64,000 nucleotides of DNA from Sphingomonas swuensis (GCF_039538045.1 NZ_BAABBQ010000001.1:1262001-1326000), one strand, 5' to 3'. Positions 42,261-50,981 are shown, counted from the first letter of the stretch. Notes: generated from the letters alone by a model not told the origin. Numbers and translations: made by a program.

Positions 42261-42851
42261 TCAGGCAGGCGTTCGGTTCAGCAGTCGTCCGACCATCCTT
42301 CGCGCGGCAAGGATCAGCCACAGGCTGAGGAGCACGAGGATCAGCGCGATCAGCGCCGCGGCGATCGGGTTGGCGATGGCCAGCGCGAGCAGGCCCGCAG
42401 TCGCGACGTCCTCGCCCGCCGAGACCGCGATGTTGCTGAACGGCTCGGGGCTGGCGTTGACCATCGCCCGCGCGCCAGCCTTGCCGGCATGGGCCACGAA
42501 CGCCGCGCCGCCGCCAGCCAGGAAGGCCGCGACCTGCCAGACGGGATCGCCCGGGTCGACGATGGCAAGCGCCAGAAGCGCGCCGCCCAGTGGCCGGATC
42601 GCCGAGTTGATCCCGTCCCACAGGCTGTCGATGAAGGCGATCTTGTCGGCGAAGAATTCGAACAGCGCCGCCGCGCCCGAGATGACCAGCACCCATGGGT
42701 TTGCGAGAACGTCGAGGGCGACCAGCTTGTCGGGAAGGTTGATCCAGCCGAGCCGCATCGCCCAGCCGGTGACGAAGGTGACGAGGTAGAGCCGCCACCC
42801 CGCAAGCAGGCTGGTCGAGGCCGCAAGGGCGAGCAGCTCAACCCCTGTCAC
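42261..42851 (-). CDS. DUF4126 membrane protein
   Basis: A 196-residue protein with five or six membrane segments, beginning ELLALAASTSLLAGWRLYL and containing WVLVISGAAALFEFFADKIAFIDSLWDG, the DUF4126 hallmark. Function unknown. Overlaps the end of the upstream secreted-protein gene by 4 bases (ATGA). Confidence 0.85.
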   Translation of the reverse strand: MTGVELLALAASTSLLAGWRLYLVTFVTGWAMRLGWINLPDKLVALDVLANPWVLVISGAAALFEFFADKIAFIDSLWDGINSAIRPLGGALLALAIVDPGDPVWQVAAFLAGGGAAFVAHAGKAGARAMVNASPEPFSNIAVSAGEDVATAGLLALAIANPIAAALIALILVLLSLWLILAARRMVGRLLNRTPA

Positions 42852-43378
42852 TTCGAAGCGAGCCCCTTGCCGTAGAAGTCTAGGATGCGGGGATCGCGAA
42901 GCTCGCTTACCAGCAAGGTGGTGTGCGGACCGCCGCCAAGGGCCGGGACGTCCTCGTAAAGGATGAGATATTCACCGCTTCGCTGGGAAGTGCCCGAGCC
43001 GCCACCATAGAGGCCGCAGCTGCTGACGCCCTTGTCCTCGACCGTGCGCGGCTGGCCGTCGACCGCCGCACCCTTGTAGACCTCGATCGGTTCGAGCGTG
43101 AGCCGGTACCCGCCGAGTGGATCGTTGCCGAGCGCGATCTTCTCCGAGGCAATCACCCGGGCAAGGCTCACCCGTTTCGCCTTGTCGAAGAGGTCGACCT
43201 GATTGCGCCACAGTTGCCGCTGGAGGTACTCACTGGCCAGTCGCTTGGCGAGCGCGCGATGCTCGGCGAGGCTCCCGCCATTGTAGACGGGAGGCGGCGG
43301 GGCAGTGCAGGCGCGGGCGGGGCTTGCCATTGCCGGGAGCAGCCCGACCAGCAGCAAGGCTCCCGCCCGAAGCCGCAT
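42848..43378 (-). CDS. Hypothetical secreted protein
   Basis: A 176-residue protein with a signal peptide ([23 protein letters not shown]) and a mature part with ALAKRLASEYLQRQLWRNQVDLFDKA and CGLYGGGSGTSQRSGEYLILYED. The two Cys (about 24 and 120) could pair. It starts in the stop codon of the thiolase gene (TGATG), so the two are coupled. No family recognised. Confidence 0.72.
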   Translation of the reverse strand: MRLRAGALLLVGLLPAMASPARACTAPPPPVYNGGSLAEHRALAKRLASEYLQRQLWRNQVDLFDKAKRVSLARVIASEKIALGNDPLGGYRLTLEPIEVYKGAAVDGQPRTVEDKGVSSCGLYGGGSGTSQRSGEYLILYEDVPALGGGPHTTLLVSELRDPRILDFYGKGLASK

Positions 43379-44565
43379 CAGAACACCTCGAACAGGCCCG
43401 CCGCGCCCATCCCGCCGCCGACGCACATGGTGACGACGACATACTTGGCGCCGCGGCGCTTGCCCTCGAGCAGTGCGTGGCCGGTGAGGCGAGCGCCGCT
43501 CATGCCGTAGGGGTGGCCGATCGAGATGGCGCCGCCGTTGACGTTGAGGAGCTCGTCGGGGATGCCGAGCTTGTCCTGGCAGTAGAGCACCTGCACCGCG
43601 AAGGCCTCGTTCAGCTCCCACAGGCCGATGTCCTCGACCTTGAGGCCGAAGCGGTTGAGCAGCTTGGGCACGGCATAGACGGGGCCGATGCCCATCTCGT
43701 CGGGCTCGGTGCCGGCGACCGCCATGCCGACGTAGCGGCCGAGCGGCTGGAGGCCCTTCTTCTCGGCGAGGGTCGAGTCCATCACCACGCAGGCCGAGGC
43801 GCCATCCGAAAGCTGGCTGGCGTTGCCGGCGGTGATGATCCGCTCCGGCCCCATCACCGGCTGCAGCTTGGCGAGGTCCTCGAGCGTGGTTTGCGGGCGG
43901 TTGCCCTCGTCCTTGGCGAGGGTGACCTCCTGCATCGAGGTCTCGCCCGTCTCCTTGTTCTTGACCGCCATGTTGGCGGTCACCGCGACGATCTCGTCGG
44001 CGAAGATGCCATTGGCCTGCGCCGCGGCGGTGCGCTGCTGCGAGCGGAGCGCATATTCGTCACAGCGCTCGCGGCTGATGCCGTAGCGGTTGCCGACCAC
44101 TTCGGCGGTCTGGATCATCGGCATGTAGACCGCATTGTGCATGCTCAGCAGCTCGGGGTCCGAGCCGAGGCGCATCTCGGGGGTCTGGACGAGGCTGATG
44201 CTCTCGACGCCGCCGGCGACGCACATGTCCATGCGGTCGACGATGACCTGCTTGGCGGCGGTGGCGATCGCCATCAGGCCCGAGGCGCACTGGCGGTCGA
44301 TCGACATCCCGGCGACCCCGACACCCAATCCGGCGCGAAGCGCGGCGGTGCGGCCGATGGTGGTCTGGACGCCCTGCTGGAGCGCGGCGCCGATGACGCA
44401 ATCCTCGATCTCTTCAGGCGCAACCCCGGCCCGCTCGACCGCGGCTCGGATCGCATGCGCGGTCAGGGTCGGCGACGGCGTGGCGTTGAAGGCGCCGCGA
44501 TAGGCCCGGCCGATCGGCGTGCGGGCGGTGGAGACGATGACGGCGTCACGGGCGGCGGTGGTCAT
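43378..44565 (-). CDS. Acetyl-CoA C-acyltransferase (thiolase)
   Basis: A 395-residue thiolase. Cys93 in [11 protein letters not shown] is the acyl-accepting residue; [19 protein letters not shown] carries the His and [10 protein letters not shown] the second Cys. It could serve beta-oxidation or condense acetyl-CoA units for PHA. The nearby MaoC-like gene supports acyl-CoA metabolism. Length normal. Confidence 0.94.
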   Translation of the reverse strand: MTTAARDAVIVSTARTPIGRAYRGAFNATPSPTLTAHAIRAAVERAGVAPEEIEDCVIGAALQQGVQTTIGRTAALRAGLGVGVAGMSIDRQCASGLMAIATAAKQVIVDRMDMCVAGGVESISLVQTPEMRLGSDPELLSMHNAVYMPMIQTAEVVGNRYGISRERCDEYALRSQQRTAAAQANGIFADEIVAVTANMAVKNKETGETSMQEVTLAKDEGNRPQTTLEDLAKLQPVMGPERIITAGNASQLSDGASACVVMDSTLAEKKGLQPLGRYVGMAVAGTEPDEMGIGPVYAVPKLLNRFGLKVEDIGLWELNEAFAVQVLYCQDKLGIPDELLNVNGGAISIGHPYGMSGARLTGHALLEGKRRGAKYVVVTMCVGGGMGAAGLFEVF

Positions 44566-44615
44566 GAAGGCTCCTTACGTGTCTGATTCTGTGCTGCTGT
44601 AGCGATGGTCGAGGC

Positions 44616-45071
44616 TCAGGCGAAGACCTGCCCGATCCAGGTGGCGGAGAGGGCGGGCTTGTCCTCGCCCTCGATCTCGACGCTGACGTCGTGGGCGAAC
44701 TGATACTGGCCGGGGCGCTTCTCCTCGAAGCTGACGAGGGTGAAGTGGCCGCGCACCCTCTTTCCGGCGCGGACCGGGGCAAGGAAGCGGACCCGGTCGA
44801 AGCCGTAGTTGACGCCCATCCTGGTCGTCTCGGGCACCAGCATGACGTCGGCGGCCATCCGGCTGAGCAGTGACAGCGAGAGGAAGCCGTGGGCGATGGT
44901 GCCGCCGAACGGGGTCTGGGTGGCGAGCGCCTCGTCGACGTGGATGAACTGGTGGTCCTCGGTCGCGTCGGCGAAGACGTTGATCCGGTCCTGGCTCACC
45001 TCGATCCAGTCGGACGTGCCCAGCGACTGGCCGACCTTGCTGCGGATGGTCTCGAGAGTGGCGACGGGCAT
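44616..45071 (-). CDS. MaoC-like dehydratase
   Basis: A 151-residue hot-dog fold protein with the hydratase-2 motif: FADATEDHQFIHVDEALA, PFGGTIAHGFLSLSLLS (Asp/His pair). It hydrates enoyl-CoA to 3-hydroxyacyl-CoA, possibly feeding PHA synthesis. It lies 50 bases upstream of the thiolase on the same strand, suggesting one operon. Confidence 0.9.
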   Translation of the reverse strand: MPVATLETIRSKVGQSLGTSDWIEVSQDRINVFADATEDHQFIHVDEALATQTPFGGTIAHGFLSLSLLSRMAADVMLVPETTRMGVNYGFDRVRFLAPVRAGKRVRGHFTLVSFEEKRPGQYQFAHDVSVEIEGEDKPALSATWIGQVFA

Positions 45072-45160
45072 GGGCGTTCCTTAGGCTGGGCGTGGCTGTG
45101 GCCGAATAGAGACGCGCTGTGGCGCGGGATCAAGCGTCTGGGCCTGATTCCGACCCGAAG

Positions 45161-45380
45161 TTCTCGAAGTTCCCAGGGTGCGGGGGTCTCGCGGCGCGGC
45201 GAAGTTTCCGAAGTTCACAGGGTGCGGGGGTCGTGCGCGGGTCGCGGGCTTCCGGATAGGATGCGGGGAAGTCACAGCCGGCGGGCCGACATGGCGTGCG
45301 GTCGACGGGGAGAAAGAGCCGAGCGGAGAACCGCTCCGGTTAGTTGAGCAGGTGGAATCCTATTGTGCAAGGGGAGGCGC
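45161..45380 (+). repeat. Dispersed repeat, copy B
   Basis: Contains two tandem versions of the end motif (TCTCGAAGTTCCCAGGGTGC at 45162 and TTCCGAAGTTCACAGGGTGC at 45208), then, after a variable stretch, GGAGAAAGAGCCGAGC and GAACCGCTCCGGTT up to about 45350. Copy A at 18930-19101 is in the opposite orientation. This repeat fills most of the 410-base gene-free stretch before the DUF559 unit. Confidence 0.7.
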
Positions 45381-45430
45381 CACTTGCTTCTTGCCCGATG
45401 CTCGTCGCAGACTGGATCGGCCGGATCATC

Positions 45431-45480
45431 GCTCCTCCCCCCTTGGGGGAGGTGGCAGCGCGCAGCGCTGACGGAGGGGT
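45431..45480 (+). repeat. Palindromic repeat R1
   Basis: Contains CTCCCCCCTTGGGGGAG (hairpin one) and CAGCGCGCAGCGCTG (hairpin two, stem CAGCGC/GCGCTG), ending GACGGAGGGGT. It is the left end of the DUF559 unit; R2 is its reverse complement. Confidence 0.85.
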
Positions 45481-45483
45481 GAG

Positions 45484-45924
45484 ATGGAAGTCAGCGGGAG
45501 CCAGCAAGCCTTTCAGCGCGCGCGCAGGTTTCGCCGCGGGATGACGAAACCCGAACGCCTGTTGTAGTGGGCGCTCAGGGGCGGAAAGACAGGCTTCCAC
45601 TTTCGCCGACAGCATGCGGCCGGGCCGTATGTACTTGATTTCTACTGCGACGAGGCACGGCTGTGCGTGGAGGTCGACGGAATGTCGCATGATTTCACGT
45701 CGGAGCATGACGCCGCCCGCGATCGATATCTGGCGCGATGGGACATCTGCACCTTACGAGTTGCTGCGGGTGACGTGCTCGATGATCTGCAAGGCGCAGT
45801 GGCGTTGATTACCGATACGGCGCGTCGGAGACCCCTCCGTCAGCGCTTGCGCGCTGCCACCTCCCCCGAGGGGGAGGAGCGGGCTGGGTCGTCGCCTTCC
45901 GCTTCCCGCCGCTCCTCGCGGTAG
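45484..45924 (+). pseudogene. DUF559 (Vsr-like) endonuclease, amber-interrupted
   Basis: The frame starts MEVSGSQQAFQRARRFRRGM, reads TKPERLL and meets TAG at 45565-45567, where family members have Trp (LLW). After the stop it continues WALRGGKTGFHFRRQHAAGP, YVLDFYCDEARLCVEVDG and RYLARWDICTLRVAAGDVL, the full DUF559 core with the Asp and Glu-x-Asp of a restriction-type active site. One base (TAG for TGG) accounts for the break; no frameshift is seen. The last 35 codons are read from repeat R2 and are probably not ancestral. The remaining core could still start at GTG 45667, but would lack essential parts. Confidence 0.82.
45831..45880 (-). repeat. Palindromic repeat R2
   Basis: Reverse complement of R1 with two small differences. 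It forms the right end of the DUF559 unit and also supplies the last codons and the stop of the opposing AI-2E family gene. Confidence 0.85.
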
Positions 45925-46958
45925 ATGGTCCAGCCGGCGAGGAAGAGGCCGCCGATGACGGGGCCGACGACCACCCCGCCGAGGCCGAAGGCGGCGATTC
46001 CGCCGAGCGTGGTGACGAGCACCAGCCAGTCGGGGATGCCGGTGTCGCGGCCGACCAGCAGCGGGCGGAGGAGATTGTCTGCCATGCCGATGACCAGCGC
46101 GCCCGAGACGATCACCACGATCCCCTGCCACAGGCTTCCGGTCAGCAGGAGATAGGCGGCGATCGGAACCCAGACGAGCGCCGGGCCGACCGCGGGAAGG
46201 AGCGAGACGATCGCCATCAGCACGCCGAGCAGGACGGCCGAGGGGAAGCCGACGATCCAGAAGGTGATGGTTCCGAGCAGGCCCTGGACGAAGCCGACCA
46301 CGACCGAGCCCTTGATCGTCGCCCGGATGGCGGCGACGAAGCTGGTGGCGAGGCGGTCGGCCGAGTGCGTGCTCAGCGGCATCGTGTCCTTGACGAGTTC
46401 GCCGATGCGGCGTCCGTCGCGGAGTAGGAAATAGGTCACGTAGAGCCCGACCGCGAACACCAGCAGCGAGGTGAAGGCATTGCCGCCGATCTGCAGCGCC
46501 CGGCTGGCGATCAGGGTCAGGCTGTCGCGCACCACCGCGGTGACCCGCTCCTGGAGCACCGCGAAGTCGCCATAGCCCGAGCCGTCGAGGATCTGCCGCA
46601 GGCGGACGGGGAGGCGACCCTGCACCTGCTCGAAATAGACCGCGGGGTTGAACTGGCCGGCCTTGACCGCCTCGTAGATCTGGAGCGCCTGGCCGACGAT
46701 GACATTGCCGATCGCGATCGCGGGAAGAACCACCGCAAGGAAGATGACGAGGAGGGTCGCGATGGCCGCGCGGTTGGGGCCGCCGAGCCGCGCGAGCATC
46801 CAGCCGTAGAGCGGCTGGAACATGATCGCGGCCAGCACCGCCCACAGCAGCGCCGAGGCGAAGGGCCAGGCGACATAGCCAAGCGCGAGCGTGATGAGGA
46901 CGAGGAAGAGGATGAAGCCGTTGCGCTCGTCGGAGCGGGGTGGCTGGTCGACTGGCAT
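45840..46958 (-). CDS. AI-2E family transporter
   Basis: A 372-residue membrane protein with about eight helices: FASALLWAVLAAIMFQPLYGWML at the start, and the family core VGFVQGLLGTITFWIVGFPSAVLLGVLMAIVSLLPAVGPALVW. Some relatives export autoinducer-2, others are Na+/H+ antiporters, so the substrate is open. The last 15 residues (ARSSPSGEVAARKR) are encoded by repeat R2, showing that the repeat landed at the 3' end and replaced the original tail. Confidence 0.88.
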   Translation of the reverse strand: MPVDQPPRSDERNGFILFLVLITLALGYVAWPFASALLWAVLAAIMFQPLYGWMLARLGGPNRAAIATLLVIFLAVVLPAIAIGNVIVGQALQIYEAVKAGQFNPAVYFEQVQGRLPVRLRQILDGSGYGDFAVLQERVTAVVRDSLTLIASRALQIGGNAFTSLLVFAVGLYVTYFLLRDGRRIGELVKDTMPLSTHSADRLATSFVAAIRATIKGSVVVGFVQGLLGTITFWIVGFPSAVLLGVLMAIVSLLPAVGPALVWVPIAAYLLLTGSLWQGIVVIVSGALVIGMADNLLRPLLVGRDTGIPDWLVLVTTLGGIAAFGLGGVVVGPVIGGLFLAGWTIYREERREAEGDDPARSSPSGEVAARKR

Positions 46959-47023
46959 AAGGCTGGCGTGTCCCCCTGGGTGGTCCGAGTGTCATAGAGG
47001 AATTGGACAAGGGTGGAAGGCTG

Positions 47024-47071
47024 ACCCCTCCGCCGGCGCTCTGCGCTGCCACCTCCTCCAAGGGGAGGAGC
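47024..47071 (-). repeat. Palindromic repeat R3 (solo copy)
   Basis: Same orientation and order as R2 (ACCCCTCCG, GCGCTGCCACCTCCTCC, GGGGAGGAGC), with several substitutions. It lies between the AI-2E and MscS genes, six bases after the MscS stop, without a linked nuclease gene. Confidence 0.78.
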
Positions 47072-47077
47072 GATGCG

Positions 47078-48169
47078 TCAGTGCGGGGCCGGCACGGCGT
47101 AGGGCATGACCAGCGTGCCGTCGGGGGCGGCAGTGAAGGTGGTCTGGGTCGGATAGGCGAAGTCGAGCCCCTCGGCGGCGAAGCGGCGGAGGAGGGCGAT
47201 GATGATCGCCGAGCGCTTGGCGAAGAGGACGTCGGCGTCGAGACCGCTGTGGCGGAAGAGAAGCTCGTGATCGAGGCTGGAGGGGCCCAGGGCGACCAGC
47301 ACGCAGCGGTGGAGGGTGCAGCCTTCCTGCGCCTCGACCACCTCGCGGGCGATGGTGGGCACCCGCTCAAGCTTTTCGGGCGGGGTCTGGTAGGTGAGGC
47401 CGAAGCGGAGCGTCTCCTGCCGCTCTGTCCCTGCGGCGAGGTTGCGGACCTCGCGCTCGAGCAGCTTGGTGTTGGCCATAATGACCTGCTCGCCGGTCAG
47501 GCTGGTCAGGCGAGTGGTTTTGAGCCCGATCTTCTCGACCGTGCCGGTGGTGGTGTCGAAGCGGATGGTGTCGCCGCGGCGGAAGGGCTTGTCGAACAGG
47601 ATGGCGAGCGCGGCGAAGAGGTCGGAGAAGATGCCCTGCGCGGCGAGGCCGATGGCGATTCCGCCGATGCCGAGGCCGGCAACCAGCGCGGTGACGTTGA
47701 CCCCGAGATTGTCGAGGATGACGACGAGCGCGATGGCGAAGGCGGCAACGCTGACCAGCACGCGAATGACGCCCATCGCGTTGCCGAGCGTGGTCTCGCC
47801 CGGCTTCTCGCCGACGCGGGCACCGATCACCCCGAGGACGAGTTCGCGCGCCCACACCGCGGCCTGGAGCGCGAGGGCGATGGTGAAGGCGACCTCGACC
47901 GCACGCGCGATGCGCGGGCTCGGCTGGGCGTAGCCGACCACGATCTCGAGCGCGGCGGCGACCATGAACAGGACGCCGGTGCGCGACAGGACCCGGCCGA
48001 CGACCCCCTTCCAGCTGGTCGAAGCGGGGTCGGCGGCGACGATCCGGTGACCGATGGCACGGGCCACGAGCATCAGTGCGACGAGGCCGAGGGCGACGAG
48101 GGTGCCGAGGCCGAGCGCCTCGCGGTTGCGGAGGAGCCAGTCGAGGGTGGGAGAGAGGTGGTCGGTCAT
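47078..48169 (-). CDS. MscS family mechanosensitive channel
   Basis: A 363-residue protein with an N-terminal membrane region of four or five helices, the pore helix ALVAGLGIGGIAIGLAAQGIFSDLFAALAILFDKPFRRGD and the beta domain TVEKIGLKTTRLTSLTGEQVIMANTKL. It protects against hypo-osmotic shock. Homologues vary in their N-terminal helices; this one is of medium size. Repeat R3 lies just past its stop. Confidence 0.92.
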   Translation of the reverse strand: MTDHLSPTLDWLLRNREALGLGTLVALGLVALMLVARAIGHRIVAADPASTSWKGVVGRVLSRTGVLFMVAAALEIVVGYAQPSPRIARAVEVAFTIALALQAAVWARELVLGVIGARVGEKPGETTLGNAMGVIRVLVSVAAFAIALVVILDNLGVNVTALVAGLGIGGIAIGLAAQGIFSDLFAALAILFDKPFRRGDTIRFDTTTGTVEKIGLKTTRLTSLTGEQVIMANTKLLEREVRNLAAGTERQETLRFGLTYQTPPEKLERVPTIAREVVEAQEGCTLHRCVLVALGPSSLDHELLFRHSGLDADVLFAKRSAIIIALLRRFAAEGLDFAYPTQTTFTAAPDGTLVMPYAVPAPH

Positions 48170-48253
48170 CGGTGGCGAGGGATGACGGGGGGTGCGGGAG
48201 GGGTCAAGGTTCGAGGACAGGGACCTTCCCGTGGAATCGCAATGGAGGGGGCT

Positions 48254-49357
48254 TCAGGCCGCGGCTTCGGCGACCTCGTCGACCTTGGCCATCGAGATTT
48301 CGGCGGCGGCGATGGCCTTGTCGACCTTCTTCTCGCTGACCCTGGTGGCCCGCTTGCGCTTGCCCTTCATCAACCAGTCGAGCAGCCCCACTTCCTCGCT
48401 CGAGAGAAACTTGCGGGTGCGGGGGCGCTTGAAGGTGCCGAGCGGCAATTTGGGATCCTCGCGCGCGGCCTCGATCAGCTTGGGATGGACGTAGCTCTTG
48501 CGGCTGATCGCGGGGGTGTTGCCGAGCGCCTCGGCGACGGGCTCGAGTACGGTCTTGAGGCTGATCTTGCGGACTTCCTCTTCCTGCGCGGTGAGCATCT
48601 GGTCGAAGGCGATCACCGACGCGCCCCAGGTGCGGAAGTTCTTGGCGGTGAAGTCGCCCCCGGTCGCCTCGCGGATATAATCGTTCACGTCGGCGCTGGT
48701 GATCGGACAGGCCTCGCCGTCCTCGGTGAGATATTGGAAGAGGTTCTGGCCGGGGAGGTCGGCAACCTTGCTGACGATGCGCTTGAGCTGGCGGTCGCCG
48801 ATCGGAAGCTCGTGGGCGATGCCATGCTTGCCCTTGAAGCGGACGACCAGCTTGCTGCCGGTCTTGCGGACATGGCGGCTGCGCAGGGTGGTTGCGCCGA
48901 AGCTCTTGTTCTCCTTCGCATATTGCTCGTTGCCGATGCGGATATGCTCGGTATCGAGGAGGCGGACGACGGCGGCCAGCACCGCCTCGCGGCTGGTCGG
49001 CTTGCCCTTGAGGTCGGCCTCGACCTTGCGGCGGAGCTTGGGGAGCGCGGCGCCGAACTCGATCGTGCCGAGATATTTCTTCTTGTCGGCACGGCTGCGG
49101 AAGGCCTCGTGGTAGCGATACTGCTTGCGGCCCTTGGCGTCGCGTCCGGTGGCCTGGATGTGGCCGTTGGGAAAGGGGCAGAACCAGGCGTCGGTATAGG
49201 CGGGGGGAAGCGCGATGGCGTTAAGCCGGTCGATCTCCTCGCGGGCGGTGACCCGGCTTCCGTCGGGCTGGAAATAGGCCCATTTGCCCTTGACCTGCTG
49301 GCGGGTAATTCCGGGCTGATCGTCGCAGCAATGTCGCAAGCGTTCCATGCGGGGCAA
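48254..49357 (-). CDS. DNA topoisomerase IB (poxvirus-like)
   Basis: A 367-residue type IB topoisomerase. The nucleophile is Tyr289 in AISRKSYVHP; catalytic Arg and Lys blocks are EHIRIGNEQYAKENKSFGATT and VRFKGKHGI. Bacterial members relax supercoils and are sporadically distributed. The start is ATG at 49357, or at 49348. The Lys/Arg-rich tail (KGKRKRATR) may aid DNA binding. Divergent from the PfpI-like gene. Confidence 0.93.
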   Translation of the reverse strand: MPRMERLRHCCDDQPGITRQQVKGKWAYFQPDGSRVTAREEIDRLNAIALPPAYTDAWFCPFPNGHIQATGRDAKGRKQYRYHEAFRSRADKKKYLGTIEFGAALPKLRRKVEADLKGKPTSREAVLAAVVRLLDTEHIRIGNEQYAKENKSFGATTLRSRHVRKTGSKLVVRFKGKHGIAHELPIGDRQLKRIVSKVADLPGQNLFQYLTEDGEACPITSADVNDYIREATGGDFTAKNFRTWGASVIAFDQMLTAQEEEVRKISLKTVLEPVAEALGNTPAISRKSYVHPKLIEAAREDPKLPLGTFKRPRTRKFLSSEEVGLLDWLMKGKRKRATRVSEKKVDKAIAAAEISMAKVDEVAEAAA

Positions 49358-49383
49358 GCGCGGGAAGGGAAGGGTTGTTCCGG

Positions 49384-49908
49384 ATGCAGACCAAAGTCCT
49401 GATCATGGCGTCGAACGGGTTCGAGCAGGACGAGCTGTTCGTTCCGCTCAAGCGGCTTCGTTCCAACGGTTGCGAGGTGAAGCTCGCCGCGCCGACGACG
49501 GCGCCGATCCGGGCGACGGTGCTCGACGATCCGGGCGAGTGGATCACGCCCGACCTGGCCATCGGCGAGGCCCGGGCGGAGGAGTGGGACGCGCTGCTGC
49601 TTCCGGGCGGGCTGATCAATCCCGATCATTTGCGCACGGACGCCAAGGCGGTGGCGCTGGTGCGGGCGTTCCTCGACGCGGGCAAGGCGGTGGGAGCCAT
49701 CTGCCACGGACCGTGGCTGCTGATCGAGGCCGACGGGGTGCGCGGCAAGCGGGTGACGGGCTGGCGCTCGATCCGCACCGACCTGCGCAACGCCGGCGGA
49801 CTGGTGGAGGAGAAAGCGGTGGTGCGCGACGGGCGGCTGGTGACCGCGGTGGGGCCGAGCGACAGCGCCGACTTCGCCGACGCGCTGCTCGAGGCGGCGC
49901 GAAGCTAA
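49384..49908 (+). CDS. DJ-1/PfpI family protein
   Basis: A 174-residue protein with the DJ-1/PfpI fold: KVLIMASNGFEQDELFVPLKRL and the nucleophile elbow GAICHGPWLL (Cys about residue 104), plus GKRVTGWRSIRTDLRNAGG. Members act as glyoxalases, deglycases or chaperones. Start ATG at 49384; a TTG nine bases upstream is possible. Confidence 0.92.
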   Translation: MQTKVLIMASNGFEQDELFVPLKRLRSNGCEVKLAAPTTAPIRATVLDDPGEWITPDLAIGEARAEEWDALLLPGGLINPDHLRTDAKAVALVRAFLDAGKAVGAICHGPWLLIEADGVRGKRVTGWRSIRTDLRNAGGLVEEKAVVRDGRLVTAVGPSDSADFADALLEAARS

Positions 49909-49944
49909 GGATTGCCTAACCATTGCGGCCCTAGGGTGCGCGGC

Positions 49945-50451
49945 ATGGACGGGGCAGGGGATGACTGGATCGGCTGGATGGCCGACGGCGTGGCCGCAGG
50001 GCTGCTTGGCGCGGCGGTGGGCACCTGCCTGCTGCTGCTCGGCGGGTCTGGCGGCGCGGTGATCGCGGCGGCGGCGAGCGGGGTCGCGGCACTGATGCTG
50101 CTGCGCCAGGTCAAGCCCGAGCCGCGGCGCTTCCGGCTTCCGGCATTCGACCAGCCCGACATCGTCGTCGAGCAGGTCCCGGCCGACATCCTCGAACTGT
50201 GCGACGCCGTCGGCGCCGAGGAGGCGCTGCTGCTCGACGACCCGCTCGACGATCTTCCGGGCGACAGCCGCGTGGTGCAGTTGTTCGCGCCGCGCGCGCT
50301 GCCCACCCCGGGCGAATTGCGCGCAAGGATCGAGGCGCATCTGCAGGAAGACCGGCGACCGGGCGGAGCGGACAACGTGCTCGACCTCGAGGTCGATGCC
50401 GCCGCCGCGCTCCGTCAGGCGCTCGGGGAACTCCGCCGAAGCCTCGCCTAG
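49945..50451 (+). CDS. Hypothetical membrane protein
   Basis: A 168-residue protein with two membrane segments (about residues 12-32 and 35-54, GVAAGLLGAAVGTCLLLLGG) and an acidic cytoplasmic tail (ILELCDAVGAEEALLLDDPLDDLP). Not recognised. Converges on the next gene with a 4-base overlap. Confidence 0.7.
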   Translation: MDGAGDDWIGWMADGVAAGLLGAAVGTCLLLLGGSGGAVIAAAASGVAALMLLRQVKPEPRRFRLPAFDQPDIVVEQVPADILELCDAVGAEEALLLDDPLDDLPGDSRVVQLFAPRALPTPGELRARIEAHLQEDRRPGGADNVLDLEVDAAAALRQALGELRRSLA

Positions 50452-50780
50452 TCGTCGAGGGTCAGCGCTTCGATCCTGACCTCGATCGCGCCGTCTTCGC
50501 GCGGGGTCGGTCCGGCCGCCACCGTGATGTCGGCGACGAAGCCCCGCGGCATGTCGAACTCGGAGTCCGACAGGCCCGCCAGCCAGAGATGGGCGAAGGC
50601 CATGGCCTTGTCCCCGGTGATGGTGAATTCGGCCACGTGACGCTCGCCCTCGAGGGTCAGCGACTGCCAGTCGACGGTTGACCAACGGCTAAGAAAAATC
50701 CTGTTGCGGTCCTCACCCGCGCGTTGCAGAAGAAGACGCAGCAGTGCCGTGGCATAGGCCGTCATCCGCGGCCGGTTCAC
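50448..50780 (-). CDS. Hypothetical protein
   Basis: A 110-residue protein starting with GTG that overlaps the stop of the upstream 57-codon gene (GTGA), with GGAG eight bases before. It contains FTITGDKAMAFAHLWLAGLSDSEFDMPRGFVADI, an alpha/beta pattern. No family name is recognised. Coupling suggests the two products are linked. Confidence 0.7.
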   Translation of the reverse strand: MNRPRMTAYATALLRLLLQRAGEDRNRIFLSRWSTVDWQSLTLEGERHVAEFTITGDKAMAFAHLWLAGLSDSEFDMPRGFVADITVAAGPTPREDGAIEVRIEALTLDD

Positions 50781-50950
50781 TGCACCCGCTCCAGATAAGC
50801 CCGAACCCGCCGCTCGGTCTGCTGGCGCGGTTCACGTCCCCGCCTCAAGTCAAACACGAACCTCGGATCTCCCATCACATCGCGACCGAAGCGGGCTGCG
50901 CTGAGGTTGGAGCTGTTAAGAAATCTTTCAACGTCTCGGAGTAAATACAC
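50777..50950 (-). CDS. 57-residue sphingomonad-type regulatory protein
   Basis: A gene too short for many ORF filters. From GTG at 50948-50950 it reads VYLLRDVERFLNSSNLSAAR, FGRDVMGDPRFVFDLRRGRE and a basic helical end. The pattern (short helices, FGR, GDPRFV, LRRGREP) is like small DNA-binding proteins I associate with sphingomonads. It is divergent from an S24/LexA-like regulator across a 77-base gap holding a palindrome. Function inferred only. Confidence 0.62.
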   Translation of the reverse strand: MYLLRDVERFLNSSNLSAARFGRDVMGDPRFVFDLRRGREPRQQTERRVRAYLERVQ

Positions 50951-50981
50951 GTCTTGGCCCCCCGACCAATGACGACTCGGC

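Larger units (their letters stand above)
45431..45880 (+). mobile_element. DUF559 gene between inverted palindromic repeats
   Basis: A 450-base unit with near-identical 50-base inverted ends (45431-45480 and 45831-45880, about 48 of 50 matching after two single-base gaps), enclosing one gene fragment of the DUF559 (Vsr-like) nuclease family. The ends fold into two hairpins each. The layout resembles a non-autonomous or one-gene mobile element, as REP sequences do with their transposase, but with a nuclease. No target duplication was identified at the edges. Confidence 0.6.
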
